A stretch of DNA of 64,000 nucleotides, from contig CAYGVI010000002.1 in NCBI GenBank assembly GCA_964353335.1, positions 62,001 through 126,000 of the forward strand, in the 5' to 3' direction. Below, piece by piece: positions 1-9,574 of this stretch; position 1 is the first letter of the stretch; the number at the start of each line of letters is the position of its first letter. The notes below the pieces were generated by a model, which was not told where the DNA came from, did no database searches, and worked only from the letters and a program-made list of their open reading frames with translations. The position numbers and the translations under genes were made by a program. This stretch comes from JAWAAW01 sp964353335 (GTDB taxonomy: Archaea > Nanobdellota > Nanobdellia > Woesearchaeales > ARS49).

Positions 1-3000
1 CAATGTATGCTGTTCCTGCGTCCTCCTTGTCTGGAGGCGCATTGCTTCTTGGGGCGCCGATAAGCAGGTCCTTGATTGAGTCGTTGTTAACATCTGCCCT
101 TGCAAACAGCGAAAATCCTGCAAGTGCATAGGTGTTGTTAATGCTGTTTACAGCCGGCTCGCCTATGAATGTGAAGTTTGCTGAAGCAAGCAGGTGTCCT
201 GTGAATCCTTCTGTGCCAAAGAACACGTATCCGACTCCAACGCTCAGAACCCCTGAAACATTTGTTCCCGGAGCGCCGATCACAAGGTCTTGGATTGTGT
301 CATTGTTAAGGTCTCCTGCTGTCAGCGAGGATCCAAAGAAGCCATTTGGCGCTGTGCCTGCAAATGTCGCGTTTGCTGCAAATGGCACGCTAATGCTGCT
401 TGGCCAGGTTCTCCTGCCGAACACGACATCAACGCGGCCTGTTGCTGTCACAGAATTGTCAGGATAATCCACTTCTCCTATTATCAGGTCAGTGATGTTG
501 TCATTGTTAAGGTCTCCAACTGCAAGCGAAAGGTCATCAACAGCGCTTACATTGATTGTGACATTGGCATTTGAAAGCATCCATGCGAAGTTTCCAAGCC
601 TGTTGGCGCCGAAGAATATTGTGACTGAATGGTTTCCTGGCGCGCCGACAACAAGGTCATCAATTCCGTCGCCATTGACATCTCCTGAAGTTATTGCGTT
701 TCCAACAAGGTCATTGGTATTTGAGCTTGAAACGCTGACATTTGCCACAGAAACTATGTTTCCGCTTGCCCTGTACGGGTATATTCCGTAAATCACGTAA
801 ACACGTCCTGCTTCAGGGGTTTCGTTATTGAATGCGGTGAATGGCGCTGAAACAATTATGTCCTTAAACGTGTCATTATTGATATCGCCTGCTGCGAGCG
901 CATAGCCAAGGCCGTCATATCCTGTGCTGTTTGTCACGTTTATTGTGTAAGTGCCGTTGAATGTGGCGTTGGCAAGGGTGCTGAGGTTGCTGTTTGGCCC
1001 GCAGACAAACTGGGTTTCATTTGATGAATACGAAGTGAATGCGCTGACATTGAATACTGTCAATCCTGGTGCTGATGATATGAGCGTGCATCTTGTGCAT
1101 GCCTCATAATTGCCATTGTCATTGATGTCCATCAAAGGATTTGGTGCAAAGTAAAGGTTGAAGAGCTTGATGACTGCAGAGGCATTGAACTCTGGTGCTG
1201 CAGTGCTGTTGACAAACACCCGGTTGTATGACAGGTTCATCACTTCTTCAAATGTGCGCTGGACGCCAAAGTTAAGGTTGACAGTGTAAGTGAGCATTGC
1301 AGGCCCATTGCTGTTCTGCATTTCAAATGTGGAGTTTGCGACCAGCGTTGAGCCATTGATTGTGTTGTTGAATCCGCCGTTTGTGACATTGAGCGAGCCG
1401 TAAATTCCGCTTACTGTGCTGGTGAGAATTATGTTCCTCTGCCCGCCTGTCAGGATTATTCCCCATGCATTATTGCTGAATGTGTTGTTCTTCAGGATGT
1501 TTCTCAGCGCAGTCGGCTCAACCTTTATTCCTGCTTCGGTATTCTGCAAAAGAGTGTTATTTTCAACAAGGTTTTCCTGCGAGCTTTCATCCAGCCTTAT
1601 TCCAACAACATTGTCAATTGCAGTGTTGTTTGTTATTGTGTTATTATGGCAGCTTCCTGAGAGTTTTATGCCGGTTGTGCTGTTTGAAACAGTGTTTCCG
1701 CGGAGCATCATCATGCTCGCGCTTCCCTGGAACAGGCAGCCTGTTGCCGTGTTGTTGGCAAATGTGTTGTTTTCAACAAGGTTGTTTTTGGAAGAGCCCT
1801 GTGCGATTATTCCCTCTGAGTTAAACCTGAAGCTGTTGTAAGTTATTGTGTTGTTCTCAGCGTTTTGCAGTGTTGTTCCTGTTACGCTGTTCTGGAACCT
1901 GCTTAGTGTGATGTTGTTGTAATGGCTTGAGTCAACATACAGTGCATTGCTGCTGTTGCTTGCGGCCATGCAGTCAAGGAGGGTATTATGCGCGCTTCCA
2001 GAAGTTATTCCAATGCCCCCTGAGTAATTGCTGTTTCCTGTTGAATTTACAAGAGTGTTGCTGTTTGAGGAAATGAGTGCTATGCCGTAAGTGTAATTGC
2101 TGATTCCTGTGACATTTGTAAGATTATTTCCGCTGCTGTAGGTAACTGAGACTCCGCGGCCAAAGCTGCTGTTGCCGAGTGAATCTGAAATATTGCTCAA
2201 ATTGCTTGAGATAAAGGAAATTCCGCTGCTGTTAACGCTGTTTCCAATCACATTTACCAGGATTATGCCCTGGCTTGAGCTTAATGATACTCCAATGTCA
2301 AGAATGCTTCTGCCTGTTGCCCTTGCCAGAGTGCTGTTGCCTGCAAAGCTGAGCAATAATCCCCTTCCATTTGTGCTTGTTCCTGTGCTTTCACGTATTG
2401 TTATGTTAGAAACAGAGTTTGCAAGTATTCCTGTTTCATTGTTGCTCTGGCCTGTTGAGTTAACTACTGTGTCATTGTTGGACGATGTTATTGCAATGCT
2501 GTTATTAATTGAATTGCGGGCTGTTGTGTTGGTGATTCTGCTGTTGTGCGTGCGCATCAGCCATATGTTTGTGCTGAAGTTTTCAACAAGGCAGTCCTTT
2601 ATTGTCACATTAGTCTGGTCTGTGACATTAATTCCGATTCCCAGGTTGTTTCCGCCAATTACAAAGCCCGAGCAGTTGAAAACAAGGTTGCTGCCATTTA
2701 TGAGGAAGCAGCTGCTGTTTGACAGCACTAATTCAGTCAATGATGTGCTCAGATTTACAATTGTGCAGTTTGAGCCGACATTGTTGATATTGGGGTTGTA
2801 CATTGACCCGCAGCCGTCAAAGCTCACAATGTCAGGATAGCCTGTTGCATTCATTCCAAAGAAATTGAGCGTTGTGGGTGCAATGTCGCACTGCTTTCTG
2901 AATCCTGCGGTTGTTGCATTGGCTACCATGCTGACATTGTTTGTGATTAATGGCAGGACAACAGTGTCAGCAGCCCAGGTCGAGTGGCTTGTTGTTCCTG

Positions 3001-4201
3001 TGTTCCAGCCATGGTCAGCAGTTATCAATATTGGCGTGTTGTTTTCAAGCCCTTGTTGTTGCAGTGTGTCCAGCAGTATTCCGAGTGCCTTGTCAATTTC
3101 CATGAAGGAGTTATTGTACTGGGCTGACTGGTCTGTGTAAACATGTGCTGTGCAGTCAGGGGTTCCAAAGTAAACAAACAGGTAGAATGACTCATTTGTG
3201 TAATTTATTATGAACTCCCTTGCCCTTGTCGAGACATTGCTGTCATACACACAGCTTGAGCCTATTGGCCATTGGGTTGAGTCAAACTGTGTGTCGTTCA
3301 GGAACCAGTTTACTGAGGGTATTGCGTTTCCAAGCACGCCGTTTGGAACATAACAGGTTGTCTTGCCGTAAATGCTGCCTGTTACAATGCTTGAGTTGAA
3401 TACCTTGAGGCGCTCAAATGTTGTGTTGCCTGCAGGGATTGGGTTATTGCACGTGTTGTCCCACACGCCTGTGTAAGTTGCATTTCGTCCTGAGTGTATT
3501 TCTGCATTGCCAGGCGCAGTTACTGTATAATTGTGCCCTGTGATATTAAGAGTAAGGTTTCTTCCGCCGTACTGCATCAGCCTTGTGAAGTTTGTCAGGT
3601 TGCCTGCGTTAAGCATTGCGACATAATTGCGAAGTTCAAAGCCGTCAATGCCTATCACAATCATTCTTTTCATTCTTTGGTCAAATGCCTGAGTGTGGAA
3701 CCCGGTTGTTTCAAATCCTTTTTGTTCCTCGCCGAACTCAAATATTTCTGATTCAGCGCCGATGTGGAGCTTGAATTTTGGCACTTTGTTGTTTTCCAGC
3801 ATTACTGCGAGTGTCACAACATCATTAGGAGTTGCGTTTTCAAGGACAGAGAAAGTGTGGGTAACATCTCCTTCGACCCAGACCGGCAATGCTTGTGCCG
3901 CATTATGGGAAAACCTTATCCTGAGGAGGTTTTCAGTCCTTTCTATTGCGACCATTCTTGTTTCAAAATCAGGGTCATCAACTATCTTATGGCCCACAAC
4001 AGCGCCGGTGTCGTCCTTCAGCTCGGTGACTGTTTTCCCAGTTATTCCTCCTGTCAATGCAGGCGAGTTGTTCAGGAATGAGAAGACAAAAAGCAATAGG
4101 ATTAGAAAAACAACTGCCAAAAGCAAGTCTTCTGTGTTGCTATGCTTAGTAACCAAACTATCCCTCTTTATTCCAAACCCTAAATTATCGAGAGTGAACA
4201 A
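1..4201 (-). CDS. Giant surface protein: phosphodiesterase, beta-helix and FG-GAP repeats (3' end outside window)
   Basis: One frame is open from a TTG at 4201 to the window edge, about 1400 residues, with the C-terminus missing. A single membrane anchor (LLLAVVFLILLLFVFSFL, about residues 25-45) leads into a type I phosphodiesterase/alkaline-phosphatase-superfamily domain. It shows IGIDGFE near 182, VTAPGNAEIHSG with a likely nucleophilic Thr near 226, GTPDCTAH near 347 and TADHGW near 394. Residues of about 480-960 are Asn-rich NNT/GI repeats of a NosD-type beta-helix. The rest are FG-GAP repeats with Ca-binding DVNNDSIDDLIVGAP-like motifs. A TATA box (TTATATAT near 4230) lies about 26 bp from the TTG, so the message is probably leaderless. 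The protein is predicted to be outside the cell. Its substrate is unknown; glycan or phospholipid headgroups are guesses. Confidence 0.85.
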   Translation of the reverse strand, partial: MFTLDNLGFGIKRDSLVTKHSNTEDLLLAVVFLILLLFVFSFLNNSPALTGGITGKTVTELKDDTGAVVGHKIVDDPDFETRMVAIERTENLLRIRFSHNAAQALPVWVEGDVTHTFSVLENATPNDVVTLAVMLENNKVPKFKLHIGAESEIFEFGEEQKGFETTGFHTQAFDQRMKRMIVIGIDGFELRNYVAMLNAGNLTNFTRLMQYGGRNLTLNITGHNYTVTAPGNAEIHSGRNATYTGVWDNTCNNPIPAGNTTFERLKVFNSSIVTGSIYGKTTCYVPNGVLGNAIPSVNWFLNDTQFDSTQWPIGSSCVYDSNVSTRAREFIINYTNESFYLFVYFGTPDCTAHVYTDQSAQYNNSFMEIDKALGILLDTLQQQGLENNTPILITADHGWNTGTTSHSTWAADTVVLPLITNNVSMVANATTAGFRKQCDIAPTTLNFFGMNATGYPDIVSFDGCGSMYNPNINNVGSNCTIVNLSTSLTELVLSNSSCFLINGSNLVFNCSGFVIGGNNLGIGINVTDQTNVTIKDCLVENFSTNIWLMRTHNSRITNTTARNSINNSIAITSSNNDTVVNSTGQSNNETGILANSVSNITIRESTGTSTNGRGLLLSFAGNSTLARATGRSILDIGVSLSSSQGIILVNVIGNSVNSSGISFISSNLSNISDSLGNSSFGRGVSVTYSSGNNLTNVTGISNYTYGIALISSNSNTLVNSTGNSNYSGGIGITSGSAHNTLLDCMAASNSSNALYVDSSHYNNITLSRFQNSVTGTTLQNAENNTITYNSFRFNSEGIIAQGSSKNNLVENNTFANNTATGCLFQGSASMMMLRGNTVSNSTTGIKLSGSCHNNTITNNTAIDNVVGIRLDESSQENLVENNTLLQNTEAGIKVEPTALRNILKNNTFSNNAWGIILTGGQRNIILTSTVSGIYGSLNVTNGGFNNTINGSTLVANSTFEMQNSNGPAMLTYTVNLNFGVQRTFEEVMNLSYNRVFVNSTAAPEFNASAVIKLFNLYFAPNPLMDINDNGNYEACTRCTLISSAPGLTVFNVSAFTSYSSNETQFVCGPNSNLSTLANATFNGTYTINVTNSTGYDGLGYALAAGDINNDTFKDIIVSAPFTAFNNETPEAGRVYVIYGIYPYRASGNIVSVANVSVSSSNTNDLVGNAITSGDVNGDGIDDLVVGAPGNHSVTIFFGANRLGNFAWMLSNANVTINVSAVDDLSLAVGDLNNDNITDLIIGEVDYPDNSVTATGRVDVVFGRRTWPSSISVPFAANATFAGTAPNGFFGSSLTAGDLNNDTIQDLVIGAPGTNVSGVLSVGVGYVFFGTEGFTGHLLASANFTFIGEPAVNSINNTYALAGFSLFARADVNNDSIKDLLIGAPRSNAPPDKEDAGTAYI

Positions 4202-4257
4202 TATGGGTATTTAAGCGTTACTAAAATGATATATAAGAACAGAAAAAAGAAAAAGAA

Positions 4258-4512
4258 TCAGGCCTTGAAGACCAAATCGCCTTCTTTTACTTCCTTTGCG
4301 ACCTTCATTCCGACTTCCATTCCCTTTTTGGCTTCCTTTATCTGGTCGTGCTCAACCTGCATGCTGTCAACTGCCTGCTCAAAGCTCTGTCCGTGGCCTT
4401 CTATCTTGATTTTCTCGCCGACCTTGAGCGTGGCATTAAGCTTGACGACCGCTACGCTAATCTTGCTGAAAAAATGCGTTATTGTTCCGATTGGTTTTGG
4501 TGCTGCTGGCAT
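4258..4512 (-). CDS. Translation elongation factor-like small protein
   Basis: An 84-residue protein resembling an isolated EF-Tu domain-2 beta-barrel. It has a VGEKIKIEG turn and a hydrophobic strand pattern like the archaeal stand-alone EF-Tu-like proteins. There is no GTPase domain. The ATG follows a good ribosome-binding site (GGGGTGAA). The gene lies between the giant surface protein, transcribed the same way, and a divergent hypothetical gene. The role is unknown; a binding module for RNA or another protein is the most that can be inferred. Confidence 0.7.
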   Translation of the reverse strand: MPAAPKPIGTITHFFSKISVAVVKLNATLKVGEKIKIEGHGQSFEQAVDSMQVEHDQIKEAKKGMEVGMKVAKEVKEGDLVFKA

Positions 4513-4632
4513 ATTTTCACCCCGCTAATCGTCAATGGGCGTTTGTATTTAAAGTTTTTGCATTTTGCAGTCCGCAATGTTTTTATACAACCGCCATTAA
4601 ACGACACTACTATAGAGTGGGGTTTGATAGGG

Positions 4633-5235
4633 TTGACTGAAACGATTTACGTTTGTGACACAAAGTATCCATTGAAGCATTTTCATGATGCAAGCGACCT
4701 TGACAGCCTTGTTGATCATTTAATGATGCATTTTCCTGGATTGCAGCAGGAAAAATTCTACAGCACAGAAGTTGAGCGCATGTCATATTCAGGAAAGCTA
4801 AGAAGTAATGCGGTGCTGTGGGTTGACAAGGAGGGAATGGAGCTTCTTTCATATCCTTTTGATGATGATAACATTGAGTTTGCGCAGAGCTGTTTCAGGA
4901 CTTCGCGCGGAGACCAGGCAGAGCTTGTCAAGGCATTCCTGGATAGGAGGGTGCATTACGCCGCATATAATGGCAAGAATAGGGTTGACCGCCGCGCAAG
5001 GCCTGTTGGAACACAGGTGATTCTTGTTTGCACTGCAGAGCTTTCGCGCAAGCTTCAGCCCACACTCAGGCAGTACACGAAGATGGCTGAAGCCTTTGCT
5101 TCCAAAAGGCCTGTTGAGGTTCTCAGGGAGTCTGGCTGCTACAAAATATCATTCCTGCCTGACGAATCCTGGAGAAAATCCCTTGGCCCTGAGCCTGCTG
5201 AGGAATGGCGTAAATCCCTCGAAGAAGATCCTTAA
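4633..5235 (+). CDS. Hypothetical protein, about 200 aa
   Basis: No family recognised. The start is taken at TTG 4633 (MTETIYVCDTKYPLKHF), with TTG 4624 as an alternative. The frame is open further upstream, but that part overlaps the EF-Tu-like gene on the other strand and the promoter (TTTTTATAC near 4580). The protein is soluble, with no signal or membrane segment, and has a charged, Trp-containing C-terminus. The stop codon lies at the edge of a repeat that copies the proS 3' end (5234-5258). The gene may therefore once have been the direct neighbour of proS. Confidence 0.6.
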   Translation: MTETIYVCDTKYPLKHFHDASDLDSLVDHLMMHFPGLQQEKFYSTEVERMSYSGKLRSNAVLWVDKEGMELLSYPFDDDNIEFAQSCFRTSRGDQAELVKAFLDRRVHYAAYNGKNRVDRRARPVGTQVILVCTAELSRKLQPTLRQYTKMAEAFASKRPVEVLRESGCYKISFLPDESWRKSLGPEPAEEWRKSLEEDP

Positions 5236-5258
5236 TAGCTCTTTGCGAAGTGGACTAT
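5234..5258 (-). pseudogene. Ghost copy of the proS 3' end
   Basis: On the minus strand this reads IVHFAKSY followed by TAA, the same as the C-terminus of ProS. Against the real proS end at 6253-6277 it matches 23 of 25 bases, and the mismatch inside the shared VHFAKSY codons is synonymous (GCA/GCG). Together the two copies form a direct repeat around fic. The copy has no start codon or gene body of its own. Confidence 0.8.
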
Positions 5259-5263
5259 CATTC

Positions 5264-5296
5264 AGGTGACCACGCAACAAGGAATTGCGGTCACCT
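5264..5296. repeat. Inverted repeat at the 3' end of fic
   Basis: AGGTGACC at 5264-5271 pairs with GGTCACCT at 5289-5296. An inner GCAA/TTGC stem (5274-5277, 5285-5288) and a 7-nt loop complete the hairpin. It overlaps the fic stop codon and lies between two convergent genes, so it may act as a terminator or 3' end. It may also be the end structure of the inserted fic unit. Confidence 0.6.
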
Positions 5297-6178
5297 CAGC
5301 AGTCGCTTTTGTTCTTTGATATACTTCTTGATAAACCACTGGACGAAGACAAAGTCCATATTTTTGGTTTGTGCGCGTTCGAGTGCAGTGTAGTATCCTG
5401 CTCTGCCTTCATAATGAATGTTGAGCAAAGGATAGTTCTTCCTATGAAGAACAAAATTCATCAGTAAGCGCGAAATACGCCCGTTGCCGTCCCCGAAAGG
5501 ATGAATAGTAACGAATTTCAAATGGACGAGCGCGGCTAATACTGCTGGATTGAGCGTGGTTTTGCTTTTATTATACCATTTGAAGAAATCCTGCAAGAGC
5601 GGATATACTTCCACAGGGGAGGGCGGCAAGAATTTACTGCCCGAGATTGCCACCTGGTGCTCCCGGAGCTTACCTGCGATATCTGGTTTTGTATCCTGAA
5701 AGAGTTTTTTGTGCCAATGGAGTACCCGCGAATAAGATATATCTTTCTTGGCCTTTAACACTTCATCAAAGAGTGCCTTGTGAGCTTCTGCTTCTTTGAC
5801 ATCGCGAATTGGCTTGGCTTTTGGAGTAATGCCTCTTTCAAGCAAGTCTGCAGTTTCGCGCAGAGACAATGTTGACCCTTCGATTCTTTGCGTGTCATAA
5901 GTAAAATGGATTGCGAACTTCTCTATTTCTTCTTCACGCGCTGACGGCGGAGTTCGCCTGATTTCCTGCGCAAATACCTGCTTGATCCTGTCAAGAACAG
6001 GGTACCATCGTTCCTGATACAGCTTGCTCAGAAACTCTTTCTTGAGCTGTTCAACGTTCTTTGGAAGCTTTTTGCCAAGATAGTGCTCACGCTTTTCAAC
6101 CTTTCTGCCCTTTCGAACAGTGTGCTCCAAATAGTAGTATGTCTGCTTTCCTATTGTTCTCTTGCGGATTGTCGCCAT
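5291..6178 (-). CDS. fic: Fic-domain protein (probable AMP transferase)
   Basis: 295 residues. The catalytic motif HPFGDGNGRISR lies at 226-237 with the active His at 226. Fic enzymes move AMP or another nucleotide part onto a Ser, Thr or Tyr hydroxyl of a target protein. An upstream inhibitory helix motif T96-Q-R-I-E100-G fits the (S/T)xxxE(G/N) rule, so this is a class II, self-inhibited Fic protein. The basic N-terminal 60 residues could bind nucleic acid or a target. The gene follows proS on the same strand and is bracketed by two copies of the proS 3' end, which points to acquisition as a unit. No antitoxin partner is visible. The target is unknown. Confidence 0.9.
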   Translation of the reverse strand: MATIRKRTIGKQTYYYLEHTVRKGRKVEKREHYLGKKLPKNVEQLKKEFLSKLYQERWYPVLDRIKQVFAQEIRRTPPSAREEEIEKFAIHFTYDTQRIEGSTLSLRETADLLERGITPKAKPIRDVKEAEAHKALFDEVLKAKKDISYSRVLHWHKKLFQDTKPDIAGKLREHQVAISGSKFLPPSPVEVYPLLQDFFKWYNKSKTTLNPAVLAALVHLKFVTIHPFGDGNGRISRLLMNFVLHRKNYPLLNIHYEGRAGYYTALERAQTKNMDFVFVQWFIKKYIKEQKRLLR

Positions 6179-6250
6179 AAAATATGTATTACCACTACAT
6201 ATTTATTAATCTTTCTATTTTTAACAAAATGTAGGGGTAAAACGGCTATT

Positions 6251-7711
6251 TCAATAGCTCTTCGCGAAGTGGACAATAACTTTCGCCGGCTTTCCGCAGT
6301 GTATGCACTTGCCTGCTGCCTTATGGTCCATAAGAATTCCTCTTGTGGTTACGCCGTCTGTCTTTTCCTTGATGTAATCCTCGCATTCAGGCACATTGCA
6401 GAACAATCCGCGTGCTGCTTTCTTGCTGTCAATTGCCTTCTTTAATTCATCCATTGACTTGACATCGACGATATTTGCCTCTGTGAGCTTTTTTGACTTT
6501 GTGAGCAGTTCTTTTTGCATTGCTTCAAGCATTCCTGCGATTGTTTTCTTTACTTCTGCAAGTTTTACTGCCTTTTTCTCGCCATTATCCCTGCGGACAA
6601 GAACTGCCTGTCCTGCTTTCAGGTCCTTTGGCCCTATTTCTATCCTGACAGGCACTCCTTTCATCTCCCATTCATTGAATTTCCAGCCAGGGGTGTAGCC
6701 ATCTCTGTCGTCGAGAATCGGGCTGAGTTCCTTAAGCTCGCTGGCAAGTTTTTTGCATGCAGCAAGCACGTCTTTCTTTGTATCTTCAAACAGGATTGGC
6801 ACGATTACCGCCTTGTTTGGCGCTATCTTTGGCGGAATTACAAGCCCTTTGTCATCAGAATGCACAGCAACCATCACGCCAATCATTCTTGTGGTGATTG
6901 CCCAGGTGTTCTGGAAGACAAAGTTCTTGTTTCCTTTCTCGTCGAGGAACTGGATTTCATATGCTTTTGCGAAGTTCTGGCCGTCTGAGTGCGCGTCAGG
7001 GCCCTGCGCCATCCTTCCATTTGGCACAAAGAATTCCAATGATTCTGTCCCTTCTGCACCTGCGAACTTTTCTTTCTCTGTTTTTTTGCCGTGAATCGGG
7101 TGCAATGCGAGCGTGTTCTGGCACACATCTGTCCAGAGAGCCATTATGTCCCTGATTTCCTTGTCTGCCTCTTCTTTTGTGGCAAATGCAGTGTGGCCTT
7201 CAACCCACAAAAACTCCCTTGTTCGCATCAATAATGTCGGGTGCTTGAATTCCCATCTTACGACATTGTTCCACTGCATTAATTTCAATGGTAAATCTCT
7301 CCAACTGCGTATCCATTTGGAATATGAGTCATACATTATTGCTTCTGAAGTCGGGCGGATGGCAAGCTTTTCTGCGAGTTTTGTGTGCCCGCCATAAGTC
7401 ACCCAGGCGCATTCAGGCGTAAAGCCCTCGACGTGGGCTGCCTCTTTCTTGAGCAATGATTCTGGGATAAAAAGCGGGAAATACGAGTTCTGGATGCCCA
7501 TTTCCTTTAGCCTTGGATCGCAGGCAGCCCTTATGTTGTCCCACAATGCCATTCCAAGCGGCCTGATAACCATGCATCCTGAAACAATGCTGTAATCAGC
7601 CAAGCCAGACTTTGTCACAACCTGGGTAAACCACTCTGAAAAGTCCTCTGATTTCTTGACAGTTATTCCAAGCTGTTTTTCCTCTTCCTTTGCCTCTTTC
7701 TTGGCTGCCAT
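6251..7711 (-). CDS. proS: Prolyl-tRNA synthetase, archaeal/eukaryotic type
   Basis: 486 residues, the usual length for the archaeal form without the bacterial editing insert. It charges tRNA-Pro with proline using ATP. Class II signatures are visible: the TSEAIMYDSYSKWIRSWRDL region (motif 2 area), the WEFKHPTLLMRTREFLWVEG stretch, and a Cys-containing C-terminal domain (CNVPEC, CIHCGK). The chain ends in the C-terminal Tyr (HFAKSY) typical of this type. A TATA-like element precedes the ATG. The last codons are duplicated at 5234-5258, beyond the fic gene. Confidence 0.95.
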   Translation of the reverse strand: MAAKKEAKEEEKQLGITVKKSEDFSEWFTQVVTKSGLADYSIVSGCMVIRPLGMALWDNIRAACDPRLKEMGIQNSYFPLFIPESLLKKEAAHVEGFTPECAWVTYGGHTKLAEKLAIRPTSEAIMYDSYSKWIRSWRDLPLKLMQWNNVVRWEFKHPTLLMRTREFLWVEGHTAFATKEEADKEIRDIMALWTDVCQNTLALHPIHGKKTEKEKFAGAEGTESLEFFVPNGRMAQGPDAHSDGQNFAKAYEIQFLDEKGNKNFVFQNTWAITTRMIGVMVAVHSDDKGLVIPPKIAPNKAVIVPILFEDTKKDVLAACKKLASELKELSPILDDRDGYTPGWKFNEWEMKGVPVRIEIGPKDLKAGQAVLVRRDNGEKKAVKLAEVKKTIAGMLEAMQKELLTKSKKLTEANIVDVKSMDELKKAIDSKKAARGLFCNVPECEDYIKEKTDGVTTRGILMDHKAAGKCIHCGKPAKVIVHFAKSY

Positions 7712-7752
7712 AACACTGCATTTACTATGGAAGGTATTTAAGTCTTTTTGTG

Positions 7753-9570
7753 TTAATCAAGTCCAGTAATTTTACGGATATCTTTTGTTGAAAACTCAGT
7801 ATAATCCGCGAGGATCATGTGCATGTGGTATTTACTGCCTTTTCCTGCCAAAATGCAAAAGCCAGGATAATTAATGGTTTTGTTAAAAAGCTCATTTGTC
7901 TTCTGACAACTTTCAATAAGAATAAATGATGTATTTGTGTTTTTCTGCATCTCTTCAGCCACATTGACATCAAATTTCAATGATGTTTCCAATTCATCAT
8001 TCAATTCAATAAGCACAGGGATATTGAACGGTCTATTGTCAATGTATGTTTTTCTTTGCTTTGTATCTATCTCAATAGATTTTTCAATTTTAGGGAAATC
8101 CCAGAATTGAAGTATGTATTGTTTCCAATTAGTCAAATTATTTTGTATATCCTTGATTTGAGAGTCTGATTCATTTCTGTTTATTATGTCCCTGCCCAAT
8201 CCGATATTGCCCTCATAGCCAATAAATGGCAGTATTGTGGGTGTGATGTCCATATTTGTTGCCCATTTGTCAATTTTAATTTCTTCTGTGGAATTAGGTT
8301 CATTTATGATGAAAAGGTTTGACCTTTTCATTTCATTAAGCTCAGGAACAGTTCCAGTCATTGAGAAATGGTCAGATACCAGAACAATTACTGTGTTATT
8401 TCCAAACCCTGACTGCCTTATTTGCCTGATAAACTTTGCAATTAAGTAGTCAGAACAGGCAACTGCATTGAGCATGGACCTGTTTGCATCGCTATAAACC
8501 CCGCTGTCACAGCTCTTTGAAGGAAGACCTTCAGGGTGGGTGTCCAATGTCAGCAGAAACATTGCAAATTTTTCCTGTGTTTTTGATAATTTAACAAAAT
8601 GATTGTAAGCAAGGTCAAACAATGAGTCGTCGTATATCCCCCACCACCCAACATAGCTTTTATTTACGATTTTTGGCAATAATTGGTCAACACCATAAAT
8701 CTCATCAAACTTGTGTGTTGAGAAGAATTTGCCTTTGCCTCCAAAATCAAGGCTTGCACCCCCATAAAATGCAAGGTAATAATCCGCTTTATGTAATAAA
8801 TCTCCAAGACAAATTGCAGAATCAAGGTAACGGTCCATGCCGCCCATTGTATTGCCGTGCGCTGGGGCAATTAATGGAAAGCCGCATTGGCTTGCAACCA
8901 GGCCGCCCATTGTGTGAAGCGCATACCAGTCTTGGTCAGTATTAGTGAAAGAAATGCTTTCTGACTCAATTTTATTCAGATTTTCAGTTAATCCGGGAAA
9001 AACTGATTCATTGAAAAATGTTCTTTCCAGTCCTTCTGCGTAAATGAACATTAGATTTTTAGGCTCGCTTGTTTGCCTGATTTCAGGTGTTTTGTAATAT
9101 GTGTAGAAATCTGAATTTTTGTCAAAAGTGGGTTTTTCAAGTTTGGAAGATATAATCTCCCCAACTACTGCTGTTACTGGATTAAAAATTAGGGACAATA
9201 TCACTAGCAATAGAACAAGGTAAAGGTAATGCTTGCTTGTTTTGCTTGAAGTTGCGCCTTTGAAGAAAATCCACAAAGAGAAAACCACGCCAAATACTAG
9301 TGATAGTATTGAAATTGCTATCAAGTCTTGGTATTCAGAAAAACCCGCTCCAGACAGCCCATAATTGACATAATATACCGCTTCACCTGTTATCCCATTG
9401 CCTGTAAAATAGTTAGCAACTCCATAAAACGTGTAAAACACAAAAGAAACAAGCATTCCGAGGCTGATGAAAAGCTTTACTGGCCTCGAAGACTCTATCT
9501 TCATGTACAAGTAAATGCAAACAGCCAGCAATAACAAAATCACTGATATTTGGAAGTCAAAGCTTGTCAA
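7753..9570 (-). CDS. OpgB/MdoB-like phosphoglycerol transferase (sulfatase fold)
   Basis: 605 residues with four N-terminal membrane helices (about 5-150), then an external alkaline-phosphatase-fold domain. The domain carries NLMFIYAEGLERTFF, HTMGGLVASQCGFPL with the expected nucleophilic Thr, GIYDDSLFD, LTLDTHPEG and LVSDHFSM. These follow bacterial OpgB closely, which moves phosphoglycerol from phosphatidylglycerol onto periplasmic glucans. Here the donor could be an archaeal glycerophospholipid and the acceptor a surface glycan (inference). The start is TTG 9570 with GGTGAT just upstream, overlapping the end region of the membrane gene before it, so the two are probably cotranscribed. Confidence 0.85.
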   Translation of the reverse strand: MTSFDFQISVILLLLAVCIYLYMKIESSRPVKLFISLGMLVSFVFYTFYGVANYFTGNGITGEAVYYVNYGLSGAGFSEYQDLIAISILSLVFGVVFSLWIFFKGATSSKTSKHYLYLVLLLVILSLIFNPVTAVVGEIISSKLEKPTFDKNSDFYTYYKTPEIRQTSEPKNLMFIYAEGLERTFFNESVFPGLTENLNKIESESISFTNTDQDWYALHTMGGLVASQCGFPLIAPAHGNTMGGMDRYLDSAICLGDLLHKADYYLAFYGGASLDFGGKGKFFSTHKFDEIYGVDQLLPKIVNKSYVGWWGIYDDSLFDLAYNHFVKLSKTQEKFAMFLLTLDTHPEGLPSKSCDSGVYSDANRSMLNAVACSDYLIAKFIRQIRQSGFGNNTVIVLVSDHFSMTGTVPELNEMKRSNLFIINEPNSTEEIKIDKWATNMDITPTILPFIGYEGNIGLGRDIINRNESDSQIKDIQNNLTNWKQYILQFWDFPKIEKSIEIDTKQRKTYIDNRPFNIPVLIELNDELETSLKFDVNVAEEMQKNTNTSFILIESCQKTNELFNKTINYPGFCILAGKGSKYHMHMILADYTEFSTKDIRKITGLD

Positions 9571-9574
9571 GTAA

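Noticed and set aside
132..4214. Several plus-strand frames of 80-220 codons
   Set aside because: They lie opposite the giant surface protein, have repetitive low-complexity translations and no promoters or family motifs.
4348..4632. N-terminal extension of the hypothetical gene
   Set aside because: It overlaps the EF-Tu-like gene and the promoter region.
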